DNA from: Bacteroidaceae bacterium
GTDB taxonomy: Bacteria; Bacteroidota; Bacteroidia; Bacteroidales; Bacteroidaceae
Assembly: GCA_017469685.1 (NCBI GenBank)
Contig: JAFUFW010000021.1
Span: 1-64,000 of the forward strand
DNA length: 64,000 nucleotides
Direction of reading: 5' to 3'
This document shows, piece by piece, positions 1 to 8,201 of the stretch (position 1 is its first letter; the number at the start of each line of letters is the position of its first letter). The position numbers and the translations under genes are program-made. A model generated the notes under the pieces. That model did not search any database. It saw nothing but the letters and a program-made list of their open reading frames with translations, and was not told the DNA's origin.

Positions 1-841
1 GAAAAAGTATTTTGCAATTGTTGCAATGGTGGCTGCCTGCACTTTTGGCATGACACCTTCCGTAATGGCTCAGGACGAAGTAGCTGAAGCTGCTGCCGAG
101 CAGGTTGATTCCGCAGCTGTTGACAGCGCCGCCGTTGACAGCGTCGAGGCTCCCGCCGTCGAGGAGACTGTAGCTCCTGTCGAAGAGGAAGAAGGTCTGC
201 ACAAGACCCTCAAGACAAAGTTCATTGAAGGTGATGCAGGCTTCATGAGTCTCGTTGCCATCGCTCTCGTTCTCGGTCTGGCTTTCTGCATCGAGCGCGT
301 TATCTACCTCACTCTCGCTCAGGTCAACACCCGCAAGTTCCTCGACACCCTTCGCGGCAAGGTTGAGGCCAACAAGATTGACGAAGCTATCGACTACTGC
401 GCCGGCACCCGCGGCCCTGTAGCTCAGGTCTCAAAGAAAGCTATGCAGTGCCTCGCTTCTGACGACCAGAACGACATCGCCACCATCGAGCGTACCATCA
501 ACACCGAGGCTGAAGTGCAGGGCGCTTACCTCGAGGAGAACTGCTCATGGATCACCCTCTTCATCGCCATGGCCCCGTCACTCGGCTTCCTCGGAACTGT
601 GATCGGTATGGTACAGGCCTTCGACGATATCGAGCGCGCAGGTGATATCAGCCCGACCGTCGTTGCCGGAGGTATGAAGGTTGCTCTTATCACGACCATC
701 TTCGGTATCATCGTTGCTCTCGTGCTTCAGGTATTCTACAACTATATCCTTTCCCGCATCGAGGCTCTCAACTCCAACATGGAAGAGACCGCAATGAGCC
801 TGCTCGAGATGTGTGTCAAGTCACCCAAGTGCAAGAAGTAA
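1..841 (+). CDS. exbB: ExbB/TolQ/MotA-type proton channel subunit (5' end cut by two bases)
   Basis: Predicted proton-channel subunit of the inner-membrane ExbB-ExbD motor that energises TonB-dependent outer-membrane transport. The reading frame is open to base 1, and the first base reads as the G of an ATG lying two bases outside the window; starting there gives an N-terminus MKKYFAIVAMVAACTFGM, which resembles a signal peptide ending near VMAQ. Starting at the internal ATG (base 26) would remove half of it. An Ala/Val/Glu-rich linker follows, then a first membrane segment (VAIALVLGLAFCIERVIYL) and the typical paired C-terminal helices with the ExbB signature APSLGFLGTVIGMVQAF and GGMKVALITTIFGIIVAL. 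It heads an operon with a membrane protein and two exbD genes. Family certain; transport substrate unknown. Confidence 0.93.
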   Translation, partial: KKYFAIVAMVAACTFGMTPSVMAQDEVAEAAAEQVDSAAVDSAAVDSVEAPAVEETVAPVEEEEGLHKTLKTKFIEGDAGFMSLVAIALVLGLAFCIERVIYLTLAQVNTRKFLDTLRGKVEANKIDEAIDYCAGTRGPVAQVSKKAMQCLASDDQNDIATIERTINTEAEVQGAYLEENCSWITLFIAMAPSLGFLGTVIGMVQAFDDIERAGDISPTVVAGGMKVALITTIFGIIVALVLQVFYNYILSRIEALNSNMEETAMSLLEMCVKSPKCKK

Positions 842-913
842 GTTAATTTGACGATTTCACTATTTCACATATTCACCCGTCAGGCATCAGGCTATGAAGG
901 TGATAACGCGAAA

Positions 914-957
914 CGTAAATCGTAAATCGTAAATCGTAAATTGTAAAATCGTAAAAT
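914..957. repeat. Heptad tandem repeat in exb operon spacer
   Basis: Four perfect head-to-tail copies of CGTAAAT occupy 914-941, followed by two 8-bp variants (TGTAAAAT, CGTAAAAT) to 957. It lies between the exbB stop and the next gene's start at 964, so it is probably transcribed and overlaps the region where ribosomes load. Copy-number slippage here could change spacing; no function is evident. Confidence 0.9.
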
Positions 958-963
958 TAAATT

Positions 964-1461
964 ATGAAACTCGAAAAGCTTTCAAATATTGCGCTGTACA
1001 CCGTAATCGGTATCGGTGTTGTTTGCTTCGCCCTGTTCTTCCTGGTGGACTACAACAACATGGATTTCGATGGCGTACACGTATCACCGAAGCTGACGGA
1101 CCTCGTACTTGTACTGATGTACGCGCTGTTCGTCGTCACCGCCTGCTTGACCGTCTGGAGCCTCGTGCGCGGTGCTACGGTAAACTCAGGCAATTCAGGC
1201 CCCAGCGCCACGGGTATTCCTGGCGGTAAGGTGGCCCTGCTCACTTGGGGCACCGTGATCGTAGCCCTCATCATCGGCGTCGTCTGCGGCCTGGGCGAAG
1301 ACCCCTTCACAACTGTCTCCGGTAAGACCACGGCTGCCAGCATGGTAACTGTCGTCGACATGTGGCTCATCGCCATCTACATCCTGGCCGTCGTGGCAAT
1401 CATCGCCGTCGTCGTCAGCATGAGCGGATGGCTCACCAAGAGCGCAACGCCGAAGGAATAA
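964..1461 (+). CDS. Four-helix membrane protein of the exb operon
   Basis: Hypothetical 165-aa inner-membrane protein with four predicted membrane segments at about residues 8-28, 43-68, 89-111 and 130-152, joined by short polar loops (SGNSGPSATGIPGG; GEDPFTTVSGKTT). I do not recognise a named family. It lies 122 bp after exbB and 30 bp before the first exbD, so it is very likely cotranscribed and may be an accessory subunit of the ExbBD motor. That role is inferred from position only. Confidence 0.75.
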   Translation: MKLEKLSNIALYTVIGIGVVCFALFFLVDYNNMDFDGVHVSPKLTDLVLVLMYALFVVTACLTVWSLVRGATVNSGNSGPSATGIPGGKVALLTWGTVIVALIIGVVCGLGEDPFTTVSGKTTAASMVTVVDMWLIAIYILAVVAIIAVVVSMSGWLTKSATPKE

Positions 1462-1491
1462 TAAACATTAATCTTTAAACCATTCCTCAAT

Positions 1492-2079
1492 ATGGCAAGA
1501 AAGAAGAAAAAAGTGCCTGGATTGAACTCGAGCTCCACCGCCGACATCTCATTCATCCTGCTCATCTTCTTCCTCGTGACCACCTCGATGGACACCGATA
1601 TGGGTCTGGCACGCCGCCTCCCGCAGCCCCCCGAACCCAATCAGGAAGATGCTCAGATTGATGTCAAGGAGCGCAACGTGCTCAATGTGCGCCTTAATGC
1701 AGCCGGCTATCTGATGGTCAACCACGACTTCATCGACATTAACCAGCTGCGTGCACGGGCAAAGGAGTTCATCCAGAACAAGAACAACAATCCGAAGTTG
1801 CCAGAGCTCCACGCCAAGGTCATCGACCTGCTCGGGACATGCTACGTCACCGATAAGCACGTCATCTCCGTACAGACCGACCGCGGCACACCTTACAACG
1901 TCTACTTCCAGGTGCAGAACGAGCTCGTGGCTGCCTACAACGAGTTGCGCGACGACCTCGCCATCGCCAAGTTCGGGCATCCCTATGCCCGTTGCAACGA
2001 GGATGAGCAAGTGGCAATCCGCACATACTATCCCCAGAAGATCTCTGAGGCCGAACCTAAAAACTATGGAGGAAACTAA
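1492..2079 (+). CDS. exbD: ExbD/TolR family protein, first copy
   Basis: 195-aa single-pass protein that pairs with ExbB to form the proton-driven motor. A basic N-terminus (MARKKKKVPGLNSSS) precedes the membrane helix DISFILLIFFLVTTSMDTD; Asp18 at the start of that helix is the residue expected to carry protons in ExbD/TolR. The remainder is periplasmic and longer than in enteric ExbD (about 140 aa), with an extra region around VIDLLGTCYVTDKHVISVQTDRGTPY. Two bases separate its stop from the next exbD, which implies translational coupling. Confidence 0.92.
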   Translation: MARKKKKVPGLNSSSTADISFILLIFFLVTTSMDTDMGLARRLPQPPEPNQEDAQIDVKERNVLNVRLNAAGYLMVNHDFIDINQLRARAKEFIQNKNNNPKLPELHAKVIDLLGTCYVTDKHVISVQTDRGTPYNVYFQVQNELVAAYNELRDDLAIAKFGHPYARCNEDEQVAIRTYYPQKISEAEPKNYGGN

Positions 2080-2081
2080 TC

Positions 2082-2534
2082 ATGGCAAGAAATAAGGAAA
2101 AGAGAGAAATGCCGGAGATGAACACATCATCTCTGCCTGACTTGATCTTCACGATCCTGTTCTTCTTCATGATTGTTACCACCATGCGCGAAGTCACGCT
2201 GAAGGTGAAGTTCACCGTGCCCGCAGGTACCGAGCTTGAGAAACTGGAGAAAAAGTCGTGTGTCTCGTTCATCTACGTCGGCCCTCCCACCGACCAGCTT
2301 CGTGCACAGATGGGTTCCGGTACTCGTATCCAGCTCAACGACCGCTATGCTGAGCCTCGCGAGGTGATGGACTTCGTGGCTCAAGAGCGTACGACCATGC
2401 CCGACCCCGCTTCACAGGTGATGTCAATGAAGATTGACCAGCACACTCAGATGGGTATCATCACCGATATCAAGGAAGTGCTGCGTAAGTCTTGGGCCCT
2501 GAAGATAAACTATTCCGCAACGCGCCGTAATTAA
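2082..2534 (+). CDS. exbD: ExbD/TolR family protein, second copy
   Basis: 150-aa second ExbD paralogue. Layout matches the first: basic start MARNKEKREMPEMNTSS, then helix LPDLIFTILFFFMIVTT with Asp20 as the predicted proton carrier, then a periplasmic domain (TQMGIITDIKEVLRKSWALKINYS) typical of the family. Two non-identical exbD genes in tandem are usual in Bacteroidetes and suggest a hetero-dimeric ExbD. No tonB gene follows; a hairpin terminator lies about 40 bp downstream. Confidence 0.92.
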   Translation: MARNKEKREMPEMNTSSLPDLIFTILFFFMIVTTMREVTLKVKFTVPAGTELEKLEKKSCVSFIYVGPPTDQLRAQMGSGTRIQLNDRYAEPREVMDFVAQERTTMPDPASQVMSMKIDQHTQMGIITDIKEVLRKSWALKINYSATRRN

Positions 2535-2574
2535 TATATTATGTACGCGCGCGTAGTGAGAGCATAAAAAAATG

Positions 2575-2613
2575 AGAGCGACGGTCTCCACTCATCGAGG
2601 CCGTCGCTCTTTC
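2575..2613 (+). terminator. Hairpin terminator after exb operon
   Basis: Ten-bp perfect stem AGAGCGACGG (2575-2584) pairs with CCGTCGCTCT (2601-2610) around a 16-nt loop, followed by a T-rich run (TTCGTTT). It sits 40 bp beyond the last exbD stop. Confidence 0.7.
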
Positions 2614-2686
2614 GTTTAGGGCGCCAGCATGCCCAGAGGGCAGCCGTTGCGTCAAAGTTAAACCATTCAACATCAATAAATCAGTA

Positions 2687-3160
2687 ATGAGCCATCAACG
2701 CTTAGATCCTTTAGACGAACAAATCCTCAAGCTCATCGCAGGCGATGCCCGCCGTCCCTTCCTCGAAGTGGCCCGCCAGTGCAATGTCAGCGGTGCAGCC
2801 ATCCACCAGCGCATTAACCGTCTGTTCAAATTAGGAGTCCTCAAAGGTTCCCAGTTTGTCCTGAATCCCAACAAAATAGGCTATGACACTTGCGCCTTTG
2901 TGGGCATCTATCTCAAAACACCCTCTGATTTCGACCGCGTCATGGCTGAACTGCGTGAGATTCCTGAGGTCGTCGAGTGCCACGTCACAACTGGCGGCTA
3001 TGACATTTTTGTGAAGCTCTATGCCCGCAACAATGCCCACCTGATGGAAATCATACAGGACAAGCTCCGCCCGCTCGGCTTGCAGCGTACGGAGTCAATC
3101 ATCAGTTTTCACGAGGCTTTCAACCGCCAGATGCCTATTCCCGACGTCAGTGAAAGCTGA
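2687..3160 (+). CDS. Lrp/AsnC family transcriptional regulator
   Basis: 157-aa feast/famine-type regulator, normal length. Residues about 5-60 form the winged helix (LDPLDEQILKLIAGDARRPF, then VARQCNVSGAAIHQRINRL); residues about 70-150 form the RAM ligand-binding and dimerisation domain, with the typical VVECHVTTGGYDIFVKLYAR strand-turn. Members sense amino acids and form octamers. The start is ATG after an A-rich leader. It is a single gene with the exb terminator upstream and a convergent AraC gene downstream; the effector and targets cannot be read from the sequence. Confidence 0.93.
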   Translation: MSHQRLDPLDEQILKLIAGDARRPFLEVARQCNVSGAAIHQRINRLFKLGVLKGSQFVLNPNKIGYDTCAFVGIYLKTPSDFDRVMAELREIPEVVECHVTTGGYDIFVKLYARNNAHLMEIIQDKLRPLGLQRTESIISFHEAFNRQMPIPDVSES

Positions 3161-3181
3161 ATTGCCGAAGGATGAATTAAA

Positions 3182-3224
3182 CCTCCAGCTCCTTTAACGC
3201 CAATGGGCGGTGAAGGAGTGGAGG
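3182..3224. terminator. Hairpin between convergent lrp and araC genes
   Basis: Nested stem: CCTCCA (3182-3187) with TGGAGG (3219-3224), CTCCTT (3189-3194) with AAGGAG (3213-3218), CGCC (3198-3201) with GGCG (3206-3209). No T tract follows, so it may be a processing structure rather than a classic terminator. A second perfect 7-bp stem (TGCAGCA/TGCTGCA) lies at 3308-3327 near the end of the araC-like gene. Confidence 0.45.
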
Positions 3225-3363
3225 GCTATAGGTTGCTGTCATAGGGGCAGAACCCTTATTGTTTTTTGTTATCCTTCAGGCTTTTTTTGCGAAGGGTAGA
3301 GTGAAGATGCAGCAGATCTTTGCTGCAGCCTGTTCTGCATAGGTCCTCTGCGCGCAGCACGTC

Positions 3364-4275
3364 CTAAAGCATCTTGTATTGCTTTGGAGAGTAGCCCGTC
3401 ATTTTCTTGAAGAATCGTCCGAACATGCTCTGCGAGGGGAAGTTGAGCTTGTCGCTCACCTGCTTGACACTGAGAGTGCTGTTGCGCAGCAGGGCCTTGG
3501 CTTCGAGCGATACGTACTCGTCAATCCACTGCATACCGTGCTTCCCGCTGACTTCCTTGATGATGGTCGAGAGGTACTTGGGCGTGAGGCACATGCGGTC
3601 GGCATAGAAGCTGATGCTTCGCTCTTGCGTGTAGTATTTCTCGAGCAGCGTTAGGAAGTCGTGGAAGATTTCTTCTTTTCGGTTGAGAGGCTTGTTGAGT
3701 TCAGGCAGTTTTACCGCTCTCTCGTTGAGCGAGAGATTCTTCAGGACGGCGATTTCGCAGTAGCGCTGAATGACCTCTTTCTTGTAGGTGTAGTCGTTGC
3801 GGTTGAGCTCTTGGCGCAGCAGGATGTAGCCTTGCTTATAATGCTCTATGGCTGCGTCTGTGAAATTGTGGATGCTGTAGCTGTAGTAGCGGTGGGTCAA
3901 ATCAATTTTCAACCCCAGGCTTGTACGCATCACTTCTGAGAATTCTTTGTCCATGAGCATACCGCAGAAGCGGATATCCTTGCTTACGCTTTTGCCCTCG
4001 AAGATGCATCCCGGCATCATCGTGAGCGACTGGCCGGCATGTAGTTCCACTTCGTGGAGGTTCACCACCATGCGAACGGTTCCTCGCAAGAGTGAAAAGA
4101 TGAACAGCGATTCACATCTCACCGGAAAAACAGTGGTCTGCGAGCTGAATGAGAACTCGGAGTCGAGATTGTCAAAGGTCACTAATAGGTTGTGCAGGCG
4201 CCCTGTGGCGAAGTTGTTGGGCAGCTTATCGAGCTCTAATGATATGAGTGCAGGATTTAATTGTATTGTGTCCAT
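3364..4275 (-). CDS. AraC family transcriptional regulator
   Basis: 303-aa one-component regulator. The N-terminal 180 residues form a cupin-like sensing domain (for example LHEVELHAGQSLTMMPGCIF). The C-terminal 100 residues carry the two helix-turn-helix motifs of AraC: YADRMCLTPKYLSTIIKEVSG and VKQVSDKLNFPSQSMFGRFF, ending GYSPKQYK. It lies 110 bp from the helicase gene on the same strand but has its own promoter. A perfect 9-bp inverted repeat brackets that promoter and the start codon, suggesting autoregulation. The regulon is unknown. Confidence 0.93.
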   Translation of the reverse strand: MDTIQLNPALISLELDKLPNNFATGRLHNLLVTFDNLDSEFSFSSQTTVFPVRCESLFIFSLLRGTVRMVVNLHEVELHAGQSLTMMPGCIFEGKSVSKDIRFCGMLMDKEFSEVMRTSLGLKIDLTHRYYSYSIHNFTDAAIEHYKQGYILLRQELNRNDYTYKKEVIQRYCEIAVLKNLSLNERAVKLPELNKPLNRKEEIFHDFLTLLEKYYTQERSISFYADRMCLTPKYLSTIIKEVSGKHGMQWIDEYVSLEAKALLRNSTLSVKQVSDKLNFPSQSMFGRFFKKMTGYSPKQYKML

Positions 4276-4345
4276 TTGGTCGGATTTTTAGGGTGGTGAT
4301 GCTTCTTCTTTATGCAAATATACAAATAACCGACTATCCGACCAA
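4276..4345 (-). promoter_or_regulatory. araC-like gene promoter with candidate operator
   Basis: Reading the minus strand, TTGG (4342-4345) is followed after exactly 19 bp by TATATTTG (4315-4322), a good Bacteroidetes promoter. TTGGTCGGA at 4276-4284, directly abutting the start codon, is the perfect reverse complement of TCCGACCAA at 4337-4345, which covers the -33 element. The two arms are 52 bp apart, so the repeat acts in DNA rather than as an RNA hairpin. Confidence 0.7.
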
Positions 4346-4385
4346 CAATTAGCGCATGTTTATAACTTTTTTTAGCTTACATTTA

Positions 4386-5909
4386 TTAATCTAAACTTGT
4401 GGCTTCCTCTAAGCCCTGCTTAGGCCAGTTGATAAGATAGACTTTCTCCGTGGCGCGCGTAATGGCGGTATATAGCCAGCGGAAGTAGTCGGTACCGAGC
4501 ATTTCATCTGTGATATAGCCCTGATCTACGAAGACGCGGCTCCACTGTCCTCCCTGGGCCTTGTGACAGGTGACAGCGTAGGCGTACTTCACTTGCAGGG
4601 CGTTGAAGTAAGTGTCCTCTTTCACGGCTTTCAAACGGTCCTGCTTGGTAGCTATTTCCGGGTAGTCGTCCCACACGTGTTGGAACAGCGCTTCATGCTG
4701 GCTATGCGTGAGTGCTGGCGCCTCGCTGGTAAGCGTGTCGAGAAGGATGGTGGCGTCCACCTCCACGTCATTGAAGTCGGGGAAGGCGAGCGTCACGTCG
4801 ACGAAGCGAAACCCGTGCGCCTCACGCTCGTTACGGAGCCGGCGCACGAGGGCTGTGTCGCCGTTGGCGATGAAATCCATTGCCGGGCCGCCTGCCGCCT
4901 CATCCTCATCCTCAGGTGTCTGTGGGCTATCCCCTCGCTTCAGCTCCCTCTCGTAGCGTTTTGCCATTTCCTCAGCCTCGGGCTTCACCCAGTGGTAGTT
5001 GTTCTTGACTATGACCACCCTGTCGCCGCAGCTCAACTCCTCTTCGTAGCCCAGTATGCGTGCCCTTATGCCCAGGTTGAAAGCATTGGCCCTTGAGTTT
5101 GAGCGCGTCACCACGATAGTGTCGTCGGTGCCGCATTCGTAGTAAGCCTGCTCGAGAGCTTCAATGAGTTCGTTGCCAGGCATGTAGACGACGTCGGCCG
5201 TAAGCCGCAGGCGCGGGAATGCGTAAGTGTCCGCCGTGGCTAATGTTCGCCGCAGCATGGTGGCGTTCAATAGTATGCCCGATTCAGAGAGCTGACGCAC
5301 CACCTGGGTCAGGGTTATCTCGCTGACGTTCAGACCATAGCCGCCAATCATCTCTGCTGACAAGGCGGGGCTCTCAGCCTCTCCTACAGGTGGCAGCTGA
5401 GCCGTGTCGCCGATGAGCATCAGTCGGCAGCCTTCGCCTGAGTAGACAAACTGTATGAGATCGTCGAGCAGACGTCCCGTGCCGAAGTTGGCGCCGATGC
5501 TGCCGTCGTTGGCAATCATGGAAGCCTCGTCGACAATGAACAGCGTGTGTTTCATTAGATTAACCCCTTGCAGGAAACCGTCCATGTTGCCCGTGAAAGC
5601 TTTCTGGCGGTAGATGCGCTTGTGTATGGTGTAGGCCGTGTGGCCCGTATGCAGTGAGAACACTTTTGCAGCCCTGCCTGTCGAGGCCATGAGCACCGTG
5701 CGTTGCTTCAACTCATCAAGAGCTCTTACGAGCGCACCGACGAGCGATGTCTTGCCCGTTCCGGCATAACCTTTCAGAAGGAACGCTCCTCCGTCCTCGC
5801 GCGATAGGATGAAGTCGGCCATCATTTTGGCCGCCTTTTCCTGCTCTTTGGTAGGCATAAACCCGAAATTATCGAGAATTAACCCCCTCATTTCATCATT
5901 TATTGCCAT
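4386..5909 (-). CDS. RecD-like AAA ATPase / superfamily 1 DNA helicase
   Basis: 507-aa SF1B-type helicase, much shorter than RecD2 proteins, without the N-terminal helix-hairpin-helix region. Walker A is GYAGTGKTS (about residues 47-55), Walker B is LFIVDEASM, motif III is LMLIGDTAQLPPVGE, and the C-terminal UvrD_C-like region has YAVTCHKAQGGQWSRVFVDQ and YTAITRATEKVYLINWP. An acidic low-complexity stretch (PQTPEDEDEAAGG) interrupts the middle. Expected to unwind DNA 5' to 3' in repair or replication restart. It has its own promoter (TACATTTG, minus strand 5973-5980), which overlaps that of the divergent gene. Confidence 0.88.
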   Translation of the reverse strand: MAINDEMRGLILDNFGFMPTKEQEKAAKMMADFILSREDGGAFLLKGYAGTGKTSLVGALVRALDELKQRTVLMASTGRAAKVFSLHTGHTAYTIHKRIYRQKAFTGNMDGFLQGVNLMKHTLFIVDEASMIANDGSIGANFGTGRLLDDLIQFVYSGEGCRLMLIGDTAQLPPVGEAESPALSAEMIGGYGLNVSEITLTQVVRQLSESGILLNATMLRRTLATADTYAFPRLRLTADVVYMPGNELIEALEQAYYECGTDDTIVVTRSNSRANAFNLGIRARILGYEEELSCGDRVVIVKNNYHWVKPEAEEMAKRYERELKRGDSPQTPEDEDEAAGGPAMDFIANGDTALVRRLRNEREAHGFRFVDVTLAFPDFNDVEVDATILLDTLTSEAPALTHSQHEALFQHVWDDYPEIATKQDRLKAVKEDTYFNALQVKYAYAVTCHKAQGGQWSRVFVDQGYITDEMLGTDYFRWLYTAITRATEKVYLINWPKQGLEEATSLD

Positions 5910-5959
5910 CGGAAGTGAAAAAAATCATCGAAGATGAGGTCTATTCAAAAAATTAGTTT

Positions 5960-5980
5960 TACTTTTGCGATGCAAATGTA
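5960..5980. promoter_or_regulatory. Face-to-face divergent -7 boxes
   Basis: TACTTTTG on the plus strand (5960-5967) serves the gene at 6005. TACATTTG on the minus strand (5973-5980) serves the helicase gene ending at 4386. The boxes point toward each other with only 5 bp between, so each predicted transcription start falls inside or beside the other promoter's -7 box. Neither has a clear TTTG at -33. Confidence 0.55.
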
Positions 5981-6004
5981 AACAAAAAGCTGTATATACA
6001 CCTT

Positions 6005-6691
6005 ATGAAAAAAGTTTTTAACGTGCTTTTAGCACTTTGCGTCGTCGGCCTGCTCTTTATCTGCTGGCGTAGTATCCAAGACGACATCGACTTCCAGAAG
6101 GAAGTTACAGTCCGTGAAAATGCTGTAAAGGCTCGCCTCCTCCAGATTAAGGACGCGCAGGAGCAGTTCAAACTTCAGAGCCCTGACGCCGCTTATTGTG
6201 ACAGCCTCTGGAAGCTCGTAGAGTTTGTTCGCACAGGTCGCATTCCTAAGATTGTAAAGGAAGGCGTGCTCTCCGACGAACAGATGGAGAAAGGCCTCAC
6301 CGAGGCTAAGGCTGCTGCCATCGTAGCACGTGGCAACGCTGCTGAGATAGCTGCTAACGGTCTGCAGGGTTTCCGTCGTGATACGACGTGGGTCAACCTC
6401 GCTGACTCGCTCTTCGGCGAAGGCTTCAATGCCGATTCGCTGCGCTACATCCCATTTGCTGAGGGCGACACCTTCCAGCTTAAGACCTTCCTCACCGTCA
6501 CACGCTCTGGCACTCAGCAGTATGTCATGGAGTGCGCTGCCCCCGACGAGAGTTTCCTCAAGAACATGGGCCGCAACGGCGAGCGCCTCATCGTCAACCG
6601 TCGTCAGCTGGCTGATGATATGGGTGCTTATCCTGGCCTGAAGATCGGTGACCTTTACAATTGGAACAACAATGCCGGCAACTGGGAGTAA
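6005..6691 (+). CDS. Membrane-anchored hypothetical protein upstream of DUF3822
   Basis: 228-aa protein with an N-terminal membrane anchor (VFNVLLALCVVGLLFICW, about residues 4-21), a helical region to about residue 110 (rich in Ala, Glu and Lys), and a C-terminal extracytoplasmic part ending GLKIGDLYNWNNNAGNWE. No family that I can name. Gene order (this gene, DUF3822, rsmD) is typical of Bacteroidales, and its stop codon overlaps the DUF3822 start by 20 bp, which indicates coupled translation. Function unknown; envelope location is inferred. Confidence 0.8.
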   Translation: MKKVFNVLLALCVVGLLFICWRSIQDDIDFQKEVTVRENAVKARLLQIKDAQEQFKLQSPDAAYCDSLWKLVEFVRTGRIPKIVKEGVLSDEQMEKGLTEAKAAAIVARGNAAEIAANGLQGFRRDTTWVNLADSLFGEGFNADSLRYIPFAEGDTFQLKTFLTVTRSGTQQYVMECAAPDESFLKNMGRNGERLIVNRRQLADDMGAYPGLKIGDLYNWNNNAGNWE

Positions 6692-7505
6692 ACCATTCAC
6701 GCCGCTAAGTCTATCCATCCGCCTGCGTGCGGATGGATTTTCTTTTTTCGTCTGCGATGTGCAGACGGGCACCCTCATCGAGGGCGAACACTTCTCACTC
6801 TATGAGGAGCAACCCCTTGCCGAACAGCTTCTGTGCCAGCTCGCGCGGCCCGAGTATTTCAACCGCCAGATTGACCAGGCCTACGTGCTCGTTTGCACAC
6901 CCTCAACGCATGTGCCCCTCGAGGCCTTCCAGCGCGACGAGGCAACACAGCTTTATGACTTCACCTTCCCAAAGGCGCTTACCACTTCCCACCGTGTCGC
7001 CTACACTATCCTGCCAGAGCTTGAGTCGGTGGAACTCTTTGCCATCGACCGCGATGTTGAGGAGGCTGTCCTGCAATACTATCCTACAGCCCGCTTCTTT
7101 GCTTCTCGTGCAATGCTTTCTGAGCGTCTGCGGCGATATGCCGATGATAGCTATGCCGATGGCCGCCAGCTCTTCTGCTGTCTGAGCGATGGGGGTGTTG
7201 ATGTCATGCAATTTGCTGACGGGCGGTTGCGGTATGCCAACAGCTTCGGCGAGCATCAGCCCTCCAACATACAATACTACGTTCTCAACGTTTGGCAGAT
7301 GCTCGCTATGAGTGCCGAGGCCGACACTCTGGTCGTCGTTGCCGAAGAGTCATACCCCGGGCTTAAGGACATCCGCCATGGTTTCGGGCTTTATCTTCGT
7401 AATGTCGAAGTGGTGGCTCCGGCTTCCCTCTTCCCTAATGTTGCCCTGGCTCGCGAGCGGAATATGCCTTTGGACCTCAAGGCATTGCTGCTCAACAGGC
7501 TTTAA
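6672..7505 (+). CDS. DUF3822 family protein
   Basis: 277-aa protein of DUF3822, a Bacteroidetes family regularly found beside rsmD. Sequences such as LSIRLRADGFSFFVCDVQTG and YYVLNVWQMLAMSAEADTLVV suggest an actin/hexokinase-like fold, as proposed for this family, but no catalytic motif is obvious. An in-frame GTG at 6648 would add eight residues; I prefer the ATG at 6672, which starts inside the preceding gene and leaves a 20-bp overlap. Role unknown. The rsmD gene follows 32 bp later, so a shared transcript is likely. Confidence 0.8.
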   Translation: MPATGSKPFTPLSLSIRLRADGFSFFVCDVQTGTLIEGEHFSLYEEQPLAEQLLCQLARPEYFNRQIDQAYVLVCTPSTHVPLEAFQRDEATQLYDFTFPKALTTSHRVAYTILPELESVELFAIDRDVEEAVLQYYPTARFFASRAMLSERLRRYADDSYADGRQLFCCLSDGGVDVMQFADGRLRYANSFGEHQPSNIQYYVLNVWQMLAMSAEADTLVVVAEESYPGLKDIRHGFGLYLRNVEVVAPASLFPNVALARERNMPLDLKALLLNRL

Positions 7506-7537
7506 ATGTATCTTGTAGTTAATCTATATCAGCACAC

Positions 7538-8128
7538 GTGAGAGTAGTAGCAGGCAAATACCGAGGTCGCCATTTCGATGTGCCACGCACCTTCAAGGCG
7601 CGCCCTACGACCGATTTCGCTAAGGAGAACCTCTTTAACGTCCTCCGTTCCTACATCGACTTTGAGGCTGAGGAGCCTCGTGCCCTCGACCTCTTTGCCG
7701 GAACGGGTAGCATAACCCTTGAGCTGTTGTCGCGAGGCTGCTCACACGTCACTTCCTTGGAATTCGACCCGCAACACTGCTCCTTCATCCGCAGCTTCTT
7801 AAAAGCCCTCGATGCCGAATCCCAGGTGACTCTTCTTCGCGCTGACGTGCTGAGATTTCTCCGCAAGTCCGGCGAGAGTTTCGATTTCATCTTTGCCGAT
7901 CCGCCCTACGCCCTGCCAGAGTTAGAAAGCCTGCCGGATCTCATCTTCAGGGACGAAACGCTAAGCGAGAGCAGCGAACAGGCTTCAGGCGTCCGCCACA
8001 CTTCATCACTTCTGGTCCCCGGCGGACTCTTCGTGCTCGAACATGGGCGCTCGCAGGATTTCTCATCTCATCCTCATTTCATCGGCCATCGTGCCTACGG
8101 AAGTGTTAACTTCAGTTTCTTCAGGTAA
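7538..8128 (+). CDS. rsmD: 16S rRNA (guanine966-N2)-methyltransferase RsmD
   Basis: 196-aa SAM-dependent methyltransferase that modifies G966 of 16S rRNA. The start is GTG: MRVVAGKYRGRHFDVP is the standard family N-terminus and no ATG fits. The SAM-binding motif is ALDLFAGTGSITLELLSRG; the catalytic motif is FDFIFADPPYALPE. About 15-20 extra residues (LSESSEQASGVRHTSS) sit between the DPPY motif and the LVPGGLFVLEH strand; this is a loop insertion compared with typical members. Activity should be unaffected. Confidence 0.95.
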   Translation: MRVVAGKYRGRHFDVPRTFKARPTTDFAKENLFNVLRSYIDFEAEEPRALDLFAGTGSITLELLSRGCSHVTSLEFDPQHCSFIRSFLKALDAESQVTLLRADVLRFLRKSGESFDFIFADPPYALPELESLPDLIFRDETLSESSEQASGVRHTSSLLVPGGLFVLEHGRSQDFSSHPHFIGHRAYGSVNFSFFR

Positions 8129-8201
8129 AAAAACTCAAGCCCGCAACTGAAAAAACAGTATTAATTATTGTATAATCAGGCAGGCATGAGCTTTTTTTTT
8201 G

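Noticed and set aside
2544-2555. Alternating TACGCGCGCGTA palindrome, with similar TATACGCGCGCG strings at 15613 and 34694
   Set aside because: Two of the three lie in coding sequence and simply encode Tyr-Thr-Arg-Ala; no common context. Z-DNA potential alone is not evidence of function.
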